Positions 8,704-17,077 are shown, numbered from the stretch's first letter. The stretch: DNA of 64,000 nucleotides from Collibacillus ludicampi (GCF_023705585.1 NZ_BOQE01000001.1:1502501-1566500), one strand, 5' to 3'. The notes: generated from the sequence alone by a model not told the origin. Translations and numbers: made by a program.

Positions 8704-9857
8704 ACTGATGATTTATCCACAGTTTTTTTGACTTTTTTCTCACCAAACAGTACTTCTCCGAATTGCGTAGCAGCTGCTTCTTGAAGTCCAGGAAGAACGT
8801 GCGAGTAAGTATCCAATGTGATTCCGATATTCGCGTGACCAAGACGTTCACTGACAACCTTCGGATGGATGCCTTGCAGAAGCATAAGAGATGCATGTGT
8901 ATGTCGGAGATCGTGAAAACGAATTTTTGGTACGTCCGCTTCATCTCTTAACTTATACCAAGAGCGATCCAAATTACGTGCGGTCACGGGTGTTCCGACC
9001 TGTGTGGCCACCACGAGGTCATGATCCTGATACAACGGGCCAGCCAATAGTTTTTCTTCTGCCTGCTTTACTTTGTGCTTACGTAGAAACTCTACAACCT
9101 GCGGCGGGATGGCGATAGCTCGTTTACCGTGATCAGTTTTGGGGGCTTGAAACTCTGAACCTTTACCCGTGTACGATAGTGTTTGCCGGACCGATATGAT
9201 ACCTTTTTCGAGGTCAACATCCTGCCAACGCAGGCCCAGAATTTCCCCTTTCCGCATACCGGTTGTAATAGCCAAAAGAAAAGCCACATAGTAACGATCG
9301 TCTTTTGCCACTTCAAGGAATCGTTTGACTTCTTCCTCATTCCATACTTGAAAATCTACTTTTTTCGGGCGGGGTGGATCGATCGCTTTTGCGACGTTCC
9401 TTGCCACCATGCCCCATTTTAGTGCTCTGTCTAATGCTTCTTGGATAATCAGATGTGCGTGTAATATTGATCGGTTGGATAGAGGTTGTTCTTGCTGCTG
9501 AAGTTTTGTATATAGCCGTTGCAGATGGACTGGAGTAAGTTTAGTCAGTTCGATTTGGCCAATGTGAGGAATGATGTGGTTATTCACTAGCCAAGCATAT
9601 GAACGAAACGTACTTTTTCGGACGTTGGCCTGCTTGTCCTTTAGCCATTCTTCTAGATACTCGCCAAGAGTAATTTTTGCATCTTCAACATACATCCCTC
9701 GTTCGACATCGGCTATGAACTTGGCGAGTGCAGCTTCCGCTTCTTTCTTGGTTGCGAAGCCGCCTTTTTTCTTTTGTTTGCGCTTTCCATCCTCGCCGCG
9801 AGGCAAATCCACAACATAAGCCCACGTGCTTCCACGTTTGAAAACAGATCCTTTCAT
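8700..9857 (-). CDS. int: Tyrosine-family site-specific integrase
   Basis: 385 residues. N-terminal arm-binding domain (AP2-like, with GSVFKRGSTWAYVVDLP at the start), a SAM-like core-binding domain at about 60-150, and a catalytic domain at about 165-370. Catalytic residues are visible in TGMRKGEILGLRW (Arg), HDLRHTHAS (His-x-x-Arg-His) and LGHANIGITLDTYSHV (His and the Tyr nucleophile). AGGAGG precedes the ATG. It is adjacent to attL and is last in the minus-strand group immA - S24-like - int, with 41 bases between it and the S24-like gene. Confidence 0.97.
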   Translation of the reverse strand: MKGSVFKRGSTWAYVVDLPRGEDGKRKQKKKGGFATKKEAEAALAKFIADVERGMYVEDAKITLGEYLEEWLKDKQANVRKSTFRSYAWLVNNHIIPHIGQIELTKLTPVHLQRLYTKLQQQEQPLSNRSILHAHLIIQEALDRALKWGMVARNVAKAIDPPRPKKVDFQVWNEEEVKRFLEVAKDDRYYVAFLLAITTGMRKGEILGLRWQDVDLEKGIISVRQTLSYTGKGSEFQAPKTDHGKRAIAIPPQVVEFLRKHKVKQAEEKLLAGPLYQDHDLVVATQVGTPVTARNLDRSWYKLRDEADVPKIRFHDLRHTHASLMLLQGIHPKVVSERLGHANIGITLDTYSHVLPGLQEAAATQFGEVLFGEKKVKKTVDKSSV

Positions 9858-9898
9858 TGTCTTGACCTCCTATACAAACGTGATATCTATATTTCCTA

Positions 9899-10336
9899 TC
9901 AACATCCCCAATCGAAGTCTTCCTCCTCATGATATATAAGTTCAGCGAATTCCTCTTTGATGACACCATTCAACACACCGATTACACAGAAGTCTGTCGG
10001 TGCTAGCTCCAAAGAGGGAATTTTATCGCCAGGAACACGTAACGTGACTTCTGGGTTATAGATGTACTCGAGTATTCGGATCGAGACTTCATCACCAAAA
10101 GTAACGAGACATATTTGACCTTCATTTGTCGGCCATCGCTGTTCCCTGAAAATGAGGAAATCGCCTTGCTCTATACCAAACGAGTCCATCCCGTCATCGG
10201 CGATCTGCACAGCGAATCTACGGTAGGGTGCATAGGATTTCACGACAAGATCAGGCGGGTTTTCGATCTGTTCAAGAAAAGTCGTGGAGAGTGAAGGTAC
10301 ACTCCCCATGAATGCGACATACTGCGGCTTGTCCAT
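9899..10336 (-). CDS. LexA/S24-fold protein without HTH and apparently without catalytic dyad
   Basis: 145 residues. The region DDGMDSFGIEQGDFLIF aligns with the S24 signature GDSMxPxxIxxGDxxxx, but the nucleophilic Ser is Gly. Near GDEVSIRILEYI the family Lys of the Ser-Lys dyad appears to be Arg or Ile. No N-terminal HTH is present. It may be a non-cleaving ligand or partner domain of the phage switch. It follows immA by 11 bases and precedes int, so the three probably share a transcript. The family link rests on this motif alignment by eye. Confidence 0.6.
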   Translation of the reverse strand: MDKPQYVAFMGSVPSLSTTFLEQIENPPDLVVKSYAPYRRFAVQIADDGMDSFGIEQGDFLIFREQRWPTNEGQICLVTFGDEVSIRILEYIYNPEVTLRVPGDKIPSLELAPTDFCVIGVLNGVIKEEFAELIYHEEEDFDWGC

Positions 10337-10347
10337 GACTAAACCTC

Positions 10348-10977
10348 CTATATTTCAGCTCTACGACGCCTGCCAATCACTTGGCCATCGCGGACGAGGT
10401 ACTCAATGCGATGATTTAGCGGATGTCGGAATGAATAGTCGTAAGATGCAGAAGCTTCACGAATCGCTTCCGCTAATTTAGCTTCCGCAGCTAGTGTTCT
10501 AATGCGCTGCTCGAGCAGATCCAGGCGGGTGTCCATAAAGACGTCAGGAACATTAAAGACGTCAGCGAGATGGGAGACTAATTGTTCACGGCTGTACGCG
10601 TAATCCAGGTAGTTTCCGATCATAAATGTCGGAGCCAACGCATACATCGCGAATCGATCGGCTTGCCACTCTTGGAGAGCGCGAAAATCGTCGGTCATAA
10701 ATTCTTGCCGGCCACAATGGAGCAAGATATGTCCAAGCTCATGCGCCAGTTCTACGCGTTGTTGTTTATATGGTAATCGGTTATCGAGGACGATTGTATA
10801 ACCGTGTTTGAAATGATAATTTGTTGAGGGCATTGGTAGTTCGTGAATCCAAATTCCAGCATCGTATGCGAAGACCTCCAAGTTAATGTCACAAGGATTC
10901 GTTATGCCTTTCTTTTTATAAAAGGAAACAACCGCTGATTCGAGAGCAGTAGGTCGGTAATGTTCTAATTCAAGCAT
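10348..10977 (-). CDS. ImmA/IrrE-family metallopeptidase
   Basis: About 209 residues with the zinc motif HELGH (near residue 79) and a downstream hydrophobic helix, typical of the DUF955/ImmA family. In ICEBs1 and related phages ImmA cleaves the ImmR-type repressor after DNA damage. ATG 10977 is preferred to GTG 10986, which overlaps the ribosome site GAGGTG. The likely target is the XRE repressor at 15164, separated here by an accessory insertion. It is co-directional with the S24-like gene and int. Confidence 0.88.
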   Translation of the reverse strand: MLELEHYRPTALESAVVSFYKKKGITNPCDINLEVFAYDAGIWIHELPMPSTNYHFKHGYTIVLDNRLPYKQQRVELAHELGHILLHCGRQEFMTDDFRALQEWQADRFAMYALAPTFMIGNYLDYAYSREQLVSHLADVFNVPDVFMDTRLDLLEQRIRTLAAEAKLAEAIREASASYDYSFRHPLNHRIEYLVRDGQVIGRRRRAEI

Positions 10978-11135
10978 AGACTTCACCTCTATTGATTAGT
11001 GCAATTTATGGGAACATATGTTCTTATTTTAAATCTAATTTACGGAATAGGGAACATCAAAAATTAAGAGATGGTATGAGAAATGAAGTAATGATAATAG
11101 AAAGGATAAGAAAAGACTTATTAAAGGGGGGAGAG

Positions 11136-11161
11136 GAGGTTCTCATGAAAAGGAGAACCTC
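11136..11161. repeat. Perfect 9-bp inverted repeat
   Basis: GAGGTTCTC (11136-11144) and GAGAACCTC (11153-11161) with an 8-base loop, in the gap between the divergent immA and sce7726-type genes. It could be an operator or a weak terminator; no T run follows on either strand. Confidence 0.5.
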
Positions 11162-11181
11162 GATGAAGGGATTAATGAACA

Positions 11182-11272
11182 ACTTCAAACTGCGTCAATG
11201 CACTTGAGGCATTACAACATACTGAAATAGACCAAGCACCGATTGTTGTATCCCCCTTGACTATCGAGGTCC
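11182..11272 (-). pseudogene. Decayed copy of the 3' end of the Ig-like protein gene
   Basis: By hand alignment about 71 of 89 bases match 13504-13594 without gaps, the last coding part of the minus-strand gene at 13494-14231. Only this fragment remains. The two copies bracket the sce7726/sce7725-type pair, suggesting a duplication or insertion event. The rest of 10978-11431 holds the hairpin at 11136 and nothing else I can call. Confidence 0.7.
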
Positions 11273-11431
11273 TTCAACGGTGGGAACCGGTCATTGGTGA
11301 CTCGGAGCTATGATCTGAAGCAAAAGAAAAATAAAGATGGTCGTCCATAGGATAAACACAAAAGGGTGTAGAAATTGTATTTTGGACAGTCTAAAATAAT
11401 CAATGCTTAATCTTGAGAAGGGGAGGTAGTG

Positions 11432-12304
11432 ATGCAAAAGGATTATGTGACCATCATTGAAAACCATTTTACGCCTGAAGAGCTTGGTTCGCTAACAAAA
11501 ATCATTTACAGCGCTTACCAGCCTTTACAGTTAGATGTTCAGGTTTGGGAATTAATCAAAAAGGTATTGCCACCAGATGTATATTACGAAATCGAGCCTT
11601 TAAAAAAATCTGTAGTTGGACATAAGATCGTAAATGACCTGGTTCTCAAATATTATCCTGGGGAATGTACCATCAAGTATTACTTTATAAAAAATTATCT
11701 CAATAGAAAAGACGAGGTTAGTACTTTCGAGATGAACGTTGGAGCAAGTCGTTTAGATATTGGCAGAATAAATGGGAAATCTTACGCCTATGAGATAAAA
11801 ACCGAGTTGGACTCGTTAGATAAACTGGATAAGCAGATACAGGATTACTCTCAGGTATTCGAATATATTTATGTCGTTGTACATACCAAGCATCTTCCCA
11901 AAGTTTCCGAACAAGTTCCGGAGTATTGCGGAATCGTCTCATTCCGGAATGTCGGAGGCGCGTGGAAATTTCATCCTAGGCGGAAGGCGAACAAAAACGA
12001 GAATATCGACCCAGTAGCACAATTAAATTGTCTTACATCTAAGGAGCTTGACCAGATGATGAAGCTCGCTGGTATTAAGGAGTCACTAAAGGGAAGGGAA
12101 ACTAAGGAAGATATTTTGTTGAACTGTTTATCAACTCAAAAAATAAACCACCTTTTCAAAACCATTATCAAAAAGAGGTTTCAAAAAAGGTGGGAACATA
12201 TCGAAAGACACTTTAATTTGATAAACCCAATTGATCTACAGATGTTCTTTAGAACAGAAGCGGATCCATATTGGGTTTATTACAAAAACTCTTCCATGGT
12301 GTAG
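11432..12304 (+). CDS. sce7726-family protein
   Basis: 290 residues. The block ASRLDIGRINGKSYAYEIK near residue 108, with an EIKTELDSLDKLDKQIQDY continuation, matches the sce7726 family, whose D...ExK arrangement resembles PD-(D/E)xK nuclease folds. Function is not established. GGGGAGG precedes ATG 11432. It converges on the sce7725-type gene, overlapping it by 25 bases at the 3' ends. The two families are known to co-occur, so a two-component system is likely; an anti-phage or exclusion role is inference from its place between immunity genes of a prophage. Confidence 0.75.
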   Translation: MQKDYVTIIENHFTPEELGSLTKIIYSAYQPLQLDVQVWELIKKVLPPDVYYEIEPLKKSVVGHKIVNDLVLKYYPGECTIKYYFIKNYLNRKDEVSTFEMNVGASRLDIGRINGKSYAYEIKTELDSLDKLDKQIQDYSQVFEYIYVVVHTKHLPKVSEQVPEYCGIVSFRNVGGAWKFHPRRKANKNENIDPVAQLNCLTSKELDQMMKLAGIKESLKGRETKEDILLNCLSTQKINHLFKTIIKKRFQKRWEHIERHFNLINPIDLQMFFRTEADPYWVYYKNSSMV

Positions 12305-13323
12305 AGGTAGTGCCCGAACGCAATTCCTTTCCACTTGGCCTGATTCTGCCCGCTTTCTATACTGTTATTTATTCTATAAATTTTGTTACAGCCGAAACAA
12401 TTTTCTCGGTGAGTTGCTCCGAATTGGTTCCAAACAGTAGAGTTTACTACGGAAGGTGTAATGACTGTATCAAAAGTTGCAAGTTGTCCAGGGATACCGT
12501 TATATCCGTAATATGCATTTGATTGCCAAGAATAAAAAATAAACCCAGGGCTTATTCGACCACCGTCTGTAAGATCGTCTTTCTTGATTCCAACGTAATC
12601 GCCGAATGCATCAAACCCTAACTGAGAATAATCCGTTAGTAAACCATTATCAGCTTGGGGAACGATAGAACCATGGGAGAGATGTGTATTATAAAGATCC
12701 CGAGGAATCGCTGATCTAATTAAAACAGTTTTTATCGATACGTTGGCTAAAGTCTGATGAATCAACGGATATGTTTGGCGAATAACTGCATTTTGATGAT
12801 GTTGCTCATCAATGTCATATAAAACAATGTCTCCATCTCTAATACAACTAGCAATCTCATTTAATGCTTGTGCGTGATGCTGATGAAATATCCGAAATGC
12901 AATGGTACCATAAGTAGGTCGTAGTTGATTTTCTTGTTGCTGCAGTATGCCTGCCACGTACGGAATTGTTGGATCATATGTGACAACGGGAATTAGGTTT
13001 TCCATTGTCATAAGGCGCTGGTCAAGGTAAAGCTGTACCCTTTGCAAAGGATTGGCCTTCAACATTAGAATAAATTGACTTACGGCTGCCTTGGTGTTGT
13101 TCTGGATCCGTAGGTACAGGGGAAAGTCTAACATGACCTGGGTATTAAGATGTGAAAACTCGTCTCTAAAATCTGAAATTGTGTCTCGATTACGGTTCTG
13201 AGCCTGCATTATTTCCACTAGAGGTAACATTTTGTCACTTATAGCCGTAGCGCCGAATGCTCGTCTTTCTTCGGTCCTAAATCGTAATACTGGGACGTAT
13301 TTTAGGTTCTCTAGCATGTCCAA
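12280..13323 (-). CDS. sce7725-family / phage beta-like protein
   Basis: 347 residues. The N-terminus YVPVLRFRTEERRAF followed by MLPLVEIM matches the sce7725 and beta-protein (T4 beta) group, which begins with a YxPxLRxRxxE segment. The rest looks like a barrel-type alpha/beta protein with no motif I can assign. Partner of the convergent sce7726-type gene. Composition and placement in the accessory block suggest lysogenic cargo. Enzymatic activity unknown. Confidence 0.7.
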   Translation of the reverse strand: MDMLENLKYVPVLRFRTEERRAFGATAISDKMLPLVEIMQAQNRNRDTISDFRDEFSHLNTQVMLDFPLYLRIQNNTKAAVSQFILMLKANPLQRVQLYLDQRLMTMENLIPVVTYDPTIPYVAGILQQQENQLRPTYGTIAFRIFHQHHAQALNEIASCIRDGDIVLYDIDEQHHQNAVIRQTYPLIHQTLANVSIKTVLIRSAIPRDLYNTHLSHGSIVPQADNGLLTDYSQLGFDAFGDYVGIKKDDLTDGGRISPGFIFYSWQSNAYYGYNGIPGQLATFDTVITPSVVNSTVWNQFGATHRENCFGCNKIYRINNSIESGQNQAKWKGIAFGHYLYTMEEFL

Positions 13324-13493
13324 TTCTCCTCTCTTATGATACTTGGCTTATCATTCGTTTAGCCACTTCACATATCCATCCCCCTTCATCTTCGCAACAG
13401 AATCATCCTTCTCTGAGAAGAAAGGGACAACCGATAAAAGAGTAGAAAAGAAAAGTCATGGTAGGCTATTTTACGTAGTGAGCTTTGTGTGAA

Positions 13494-14231
13494 TCAGTGC
13501 ACCACTTCAAACTGTGTAGAAGCACTTGCTCCATTACAACTTACTGTAATGGGCCAAGTACCGATTGTTGTATTCCCGCCGACTTTCCAGGTCCATGAAA
13601 CGATTCCATCCGGACCAGCCTGTTTGGGGCCTAGTCCGGCTGCATGACTCGGGCCGCTTTTGTAATCGACTTCAATTGTTGCCGTAGCTCCAGGGGATAC
13701 TTTTGCTTTTAGAGTGGCGTAACTGTTCCGGGGAGCCGGAGATGTTACACTGATAATTTCTACTGTTGCCTTTTGAGAATCCGGGGCAGTAGACGGTGCA
13801 GGAGCCTGCTGTTCGGATTTCGTTTCTTGTTTTTGTGTGGTTTCAGGTTCAGTTTTGACCTGGTTATTCGTATCTGTTTTAGGCGTACCAGAATCTTTTT
13901 TCTGGTCAGTAGAAGAGGAATTTGCTTTCTGATCCGTGGATTTGTTACTACTATTTGAATCTGAAGTAGAAGTCAAAGTACTTGCGGCTGGAGCAGATAA
14001 TTGTTTTTGTGCCTGCTGGTTCGGATCTCCGCTATTTCCGAGTCCCACGAAGGAAACAATTAAAGCTAAAACACTTAAACCGGAGATTATTTTGGTATGT
14101 TTGTGTTTTTTAAATGCGAGATATCCTCCAGACAGTAGGCCGATTATTGATAAGACGAGAAAGAACACCGGGAAATGATAAATGATAGAAATAACAATAC
14201 CGAGCAAAATTAGCCCAACTACAGTTTTCAA
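13494..14231 (-). CDS. Membrane-anchored protein with disordered linker and Ig-like C-terminal domain
   Basis: 245 residues. Two or three N-terminal hydrophobic segments (to about residue 66), a Ser/Thr/Lys/Gln-rich low-complexity linker (about 70-150), then a beta-rich domain (about 155-245) with SPAPRNSYATLKAKVSPGA and GTWPITVSCNG, typical of bacterial Ig-like folds, probably outside the cell. It follows the 14254 gene by 22 bases and both lie downstream of the repressor, so they are probably expressed in the lysogen. A decayed 3' copy is at 11182. Surface-modifying cargo is inference. Confidence 0.65.
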   Translation of the reverse strand: MKTVVGLILLGIVISIIYHFPVFFLVLSIIGLLSGGYLAFKKHKHTKIISGLSVLALIVSFVGLGNSGDPNQQAQKQLSAPAASTLTSTSDSNSSNKSTDQKANSSSTDQKKDSGTPKTDTNNQVKTEPETTQKQETKSEQQAPAPSTAPDSQKATVEIISVTSPAPRNSYATLKAKVSPGATATIEVDYKSGPSHAAGLGPKQAGPDGIVSWTWKVGGNTTIGTWPITVSCNGASASTQFEVVH

Positions 14232-14253
14232 CTTTCCTTACCCCTTTTCAAAT

Positions 14254-15015
14254 TTATTTCCCTGAATCGTTCGCATTAGAAACACCAAACATAATTCCTA
14301 TGTCTTTCGAACTAGATAAGGTATATTTCAAACCATTTCTTACAGTTGATTTATCAACATTGCTAAGATCTGCACCTTTAGTAATCCCTAGGTCTTTAAG
14401 GATTTGACCACGTTCTTCTGGCGGGAGACTTGGATTAGTTGCGGCAATTAATGCTCCCATTCCACCGAGAATATCTAAGCCTGATTTTAAGGTCCCATCC
14501 CCCTGGCCTAGAAGCATAACATCACGTATACTACCGTCTTTTTTGTTGATTGATCCGACCAATCCCAAATGATCATTGAGCATATATTTGAAAGAGTTTT
14601 GAACAGGACCTTCATCAATTTCTAATGAGTTTATTCGAAAACTTGCTCCAAAAGCTTGAGCTTGTTGGTTGAATGATACCTTAAATTGTTCCGGATTCAT
14701 TCCAATGGAATATGCAGTTTTTTCAGCATCATTTTTCTCGTTTTGAGTGGATTTGTCTTTGATATCTTTTGTCTCGGAATTGGGACCCGCTGCCTGCTGA
14801 GATGGGGAAGAAGTTGACTCAACAGCAGTGGAGCTCGAAGAGGGTATAATGAACCAACCGATGGCAGCGATGACAAGTCCGCCGATGATCGCACTCTTAC
14901 TGTTTGCCTTGTCTTGTTCATTTTTGGGTTTAATCACCGCCATGATAGAGCCAATACTCCCAAGGACTCCAAAAATCAAAAGAACAATTCCTATTACCCA
15001 TCTAAACGTATGCAT
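14254..15015 (-). CDS. Membrane-anchored protein of unknown function
   Basis: 253 residues. Two hydrophobic N-terminal spans (about 5-27 and 43-57), a Ser/Thr-rich linker to about residue 95, then a soluble domain of about 150 residues with DHLGLVGSINKKDGSIRDVML and a glycine-rich LDILGGMGALIA segment. I do not recognise the domain. AAGGGGTAAGG precedes the ATG. It shares orientation and layout with its neighbour at 13494, and both lie on the lysogenic strand after the repressor terminator. Confidence 0.6.
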   Translation of the reverse strand: MHTFRWVIGIVLLIFGVLGSIGSIMAVIKPKNEQDKANSKSAIIGGLVIAAIGWFIIPSSSSTAVESTSSPSQQAAGPNSETKDIKDKSTQNEKNDAEKTAYSIGMNPEQFKVSFNQQAQAFGASFRINSLEIDEGPVQNSFKYMLNDHLGLVGSINKKDGSIRDVMLLGQGDGTLKSGLDILGGMGALIAATNPSLPPEERGQILKDLGITKGADLSNVDKSTVRNGLKYTLSSSKDIGIMFGVSNANDSGK

Positions 15016-15100
15016 TTTCCTTACCCCTTTTAATTATTTTTGTTTTTTAAATAATTCACTTATTGAATCGACATGATTCGACACCTCCTTAAATATGACA

Positions 15101-15136
15101 AAAACGACAACCATCGTGTTAATTGGTGTCGTTTTC
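15101..15136 (-). terminator. Terminator after the repressor gene
   Basis: AAAACGACA and TGTCGTTTT with inner ACCA/TTGG pairing form a hairpin with A/T runs on both sides, able to act in both directions. Confidence 0.65.
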
Positions 15137-15163
15137 TTGGTGGAGAATTGATATATTTTATTT

Positions 15164-15565
15164 TTATTCCCCCTGCTTCTGCCCAGGCTTTCGATGTTTC
15201 TCAAGCTCCCAAATAATACGCAGGCTTTTCATCATGTCCCTCTTTTGCTCCTCAGGTGCACGGGAGAAGTCATAGAAGAAAGTACCCTCGAGGTTGTTTT
15301 TGACCCATTCGAGGAATTCGCGTTCTTCTGGAGGAATTGGATCCTGGACGGTTTCTTTATCAGGATCCGTTCGACCGGTTAGGAGGTAGTCAGTTGTCAC
15401 TTCGAGCAGGTTGGCCAGCTTAGCCAGGTTATCAGCGTCTGGCTCATATACATCTGATTCCCACTTTGAAACAGTTGTGTTATCAATACCTAACTTACGA
15501 GCCACGTCGAGCTGTGTGAGCTTCTTTTCTTTTCTCTTCACTTTTATCCGCTGACCAAGTGACAA
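15164..15565 (-). CDS. XRE-family prophage repressor (CI/ImmR type)
   Basis: About 133 residues. N-terminal helix-turn-helix: KLTQLDVARKLGIDNTTVSKWE, followed by the dimerising segment PDADNLAKLANLLEVTTDYLL and an acidic and basic C-terminal tail. There is no S24 peptidase domain, which fits control by the ImmA protease encoded at 10348. TTG 15565 is preferred; GTG 15574 overlaps the ribosome site GAGGTGAG. It is divergent from the Cro-like gene with shared operators in between. Confidence 0.88.
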   Translation of the reverse strand: MSLGQRIKVKRKEKKLTQLDVARKLGIDNTTVSKWESDVYEPDADNLAKLANLLEVTTDYLLTGRTDPDKETVQDPIPPEEREFLEWVKNNLEGTFFYDFSRAPEEQKRDMMKSLRIIWELEKHRKPGQKQGE

Positions 15566-15593
15566 TATTCTCACCTCAAAATTTTGCTAAATC

Positions 15594-15720
15594 ATCAAAT
15601 AAAAGATAACACGAGAAAGAGGAAGCAGGAAATGAATTTGAGCAAATAGCAAAATGTTGGTTGACATTTGATCAAACATCAAATAATATATGGGTAGAAA
15701 GTTGAGTATTCATCAAAGGT
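15594..15720. promoter_or_regulatory. Lysis-lysogeny switch region
   Basis: Rightward promoter TTGACA (15661) - 17 bp - TAATAT (15684). ATCAAA-type words occur at 15594, 15671, 15678 and 15712, and TTTGATCAAACATCAAA spans the spacer as a palindromic pair. The repeats lie between divergent repressor and Cro-like genes, so they are probable operators. Confidence 0.7.
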
Positions 15721-15724
15721 GGTG

Positions 15725-15988
15725 ATGGAATTGAAGTATGAACGGTTAAGACTGCTTAGGATCAGCAGAAATATCTCGCTTCAAGATATGGCGGATGCCT
15801 TAGGCTTAAAGACAGCAGGCGGTTATTTACGGATAGAGAGCGGTGAAAACAAACTAAAAGCAGAACATTTACCGATTATCGCGAAAAAATTTGAAGTGTC
15901 TTTAGAGGAGTTGATCGCATTTCTTTTTGAAGATCAACTTGATGAATGCTCAACTTCATCTAACGAACAAGCCGTTACATCGGCGTAG
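15725..15988 (+). CDS. Cro-like XRE regulator
   Basis: 87 residues, nearly all a helix-turn-helix fold: ISLQDMADALGLKTAGGYLRIESGE, then a second conserved stretch LKAEHLPIIAKKFEVSLEEL. It is the first gene of the rightward early operon, directly under the operator region. AAAGGTGG is very close to ATG 15725; TTG 15731 would have better spacing, so the exact start is unsure. Confidence 0.85.
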   Translation: MELKYERLRLLRISRNISLQDMADALGLKTAGGYLRIESGENKLKAEHLPIIAKKFEVSLEELIAFLFEDQLDECSTSSNEQAVTSA

Positions 15989-16009
15989 GGGGTGAGGGGA
16001 GAGATCTCC

Positions 16010-16279
16010 ATGAACATTCATCAATCGCTTCTGTTGGCTGATCTCAATAAGCAGGTGCTGTATGTGGCCGTAGATTTAGCAAGTAATCCGAATTACTCGA
16101 AGGAGGACTCGATTGCCGAGCTGGCTAAGATCGCGGAATACATCAGTGAGAATGAGAGGGGGATTGAGTATGACACCAACAATTGTATCGCCGGAGAATC
16201 TTCCGCTGTCACTAACGATAAACGATGTGGCGAGGGTCTTGGGGATTTCGAGAGGGAGTGCTTACGAGCTAGCCCGTAG
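16010..16279 (+). CDS. Small early protein of unknown function
   Basis: 89 residues from ATG 16010 after GGGGAGAGA. The N-terminal 50 residues look genuine (helical, ADLNKQVLYVAVDLASN). The last 37 codons overlap the excisionase-like gene by 110 bases in another frame, which is unusual; a shorter ancestral product is possible. I do not recognise the family. Confidence 0.45.
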   Translation: MNIHQSLLLADLNKQVLYVAVDLASNPNYSKEDSIAELAKIAEYISENERGIEYDTNNCIAGESSAVTNDKRCGEGLGDFERECLRASP

Positions 16280-16373
16280 AACAGATTTTCCGAAACTCAG
16301 GGTGGGCCGGCGGATCGTCATTCCACGCGACGCTTTTTTGAATTGGATGAATAACCAATGTTACGTGGGATAG
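16170..16373 (+). CDS. Excisionase-like HTH protein
   Basis: 67 residues. LTINDVARVLGISRGSAYEL followed by VGRRIVIPRDAFLNWMN is the MerR/Xis-type winged helix found in excisionases and phage regulators. ATG 16170 is chosen because GAGGGGG precedes it. Could direct excision with the integrase at the left end, or regulate early genes. Confidence 0.75.
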   Translation: MTPTIVSPENLPLSLTINDVARVLGISRGSAYELARRTDFPKLRVGRRIVIPRDAFLNWMNNQCYVG

Positions 16374-16376
16374 GGG

Positions 16377-16571
16377 GTGAGTGATTTGGTTACGAAAAGG
16401 GTGTTTGAAGTATCCGGCGATCAACTTGATAGATTAACTCAAATCGCAGTTGAGCATTCGCGTCTGGCCGCTGAGTACGGCCGCAAGGATACATCTGTTG
16501 AGAGGCGGGAAGAAATCATCATTCGAATCAAAGAGCTTCGTGCGGAACGCGCCAGTTTATTGCAGAACTAG
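16377..16571 (+). CDS. Small helical protein
   Basis: 64 residues, strongly helical with heptad-like spacing (EEIIIRIKELRAERASLLQN), perhaps a short coiled coil. GTG 16377 nearly touches GGGGG; TTG 16386 has better spacing. It follows the excisionase-like gene by 3 bases. Function unknown. Confidence 0.5.
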   Translation: MSDLVTKRVFEVSGDQLDRLTQIAVEHSRLAAEYGRKDTSVERREEIIIRIKELRAERASLLQN

Positions 16572-16792
16572 AAGGGCGGCTCGGTGGGAGGGCATTGACA
16601 GAGGCTGGTCCCGCTCGCCGGGTGGTGGCCGACGAGCGGCAGTGTGAGGGGATCAATTCAAGAGGAGATCTGTAAGAAGGGATTTTGAATCGAGGGGTTT
16701 GTTTAGAGGAGACATCTTGATAATAACAGCGAAAATCATCACAAAATAGCCCCTTAGGTGTGAGAAATACGCACAAAAAGGGGGTGAAAAAG

Positions 16793-17077
16793 GTGAGCTC
16801 GCAAGAGATCGGTGCGCTTTTGCGCATGTGTCGTGAAAGAAAAGGGTTCAGCCAAAGTGCAATTGCAAGTCAACTTTATATCAACCGTTCGACAGTTTCT
16901 CGGATAGAAAATGGTCACGAAATTCCATCCATCGATCTAGTGATGAGGTGGGCAGAAATAACAGATTCACGAGAGTTCATAGCTATGGCTCTCGTAGGAA
17001 ATGAAGCGTGGAAACGAATGATCGCTTTCGAAACAGTCTTCACTCAAATGAAAGCAATGTTCACAAGCATCGCATAA
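16793..17077 (+). CDS. XRE-family HTH regulator
   Basis: About 94 residues. HTH in KGFSQSAIASQLYINRSTVS followed by RIENGHEIPSIDLVMRWAEI. GTG 16793 follows GGGGGTG by 6 bases. A third phage HTH regulator after the repressor and Cro-like gene; probably sets early gene timing. The 220 bases before it hold a possible 26-codon TTG reading frame at 16596 but nothing firm. Confidence 0.75.
   Translation: MSSQEIGALLRMCRERKGFSQSAIASQLYINRSTVSRIENGHEIPSIDLVMRWAEITDSREFIAMALVGNEAWKRMIAFETVFTQMKAMFTSIA

Noticed and set aside
8300-8944. Long minus-strand reading frame across the tRNA cluster and the integrase end
   Set aside because: It runs through three tRNA genes and the int gene in another frame; its protein has tRNA-derived peptide patterns.
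10992-11207. Plus-strand frame of 71 codons between immA and the sce pair
   Set aside because: No ribosome site, low-complexity content, and it runs into the decayed duplicate.
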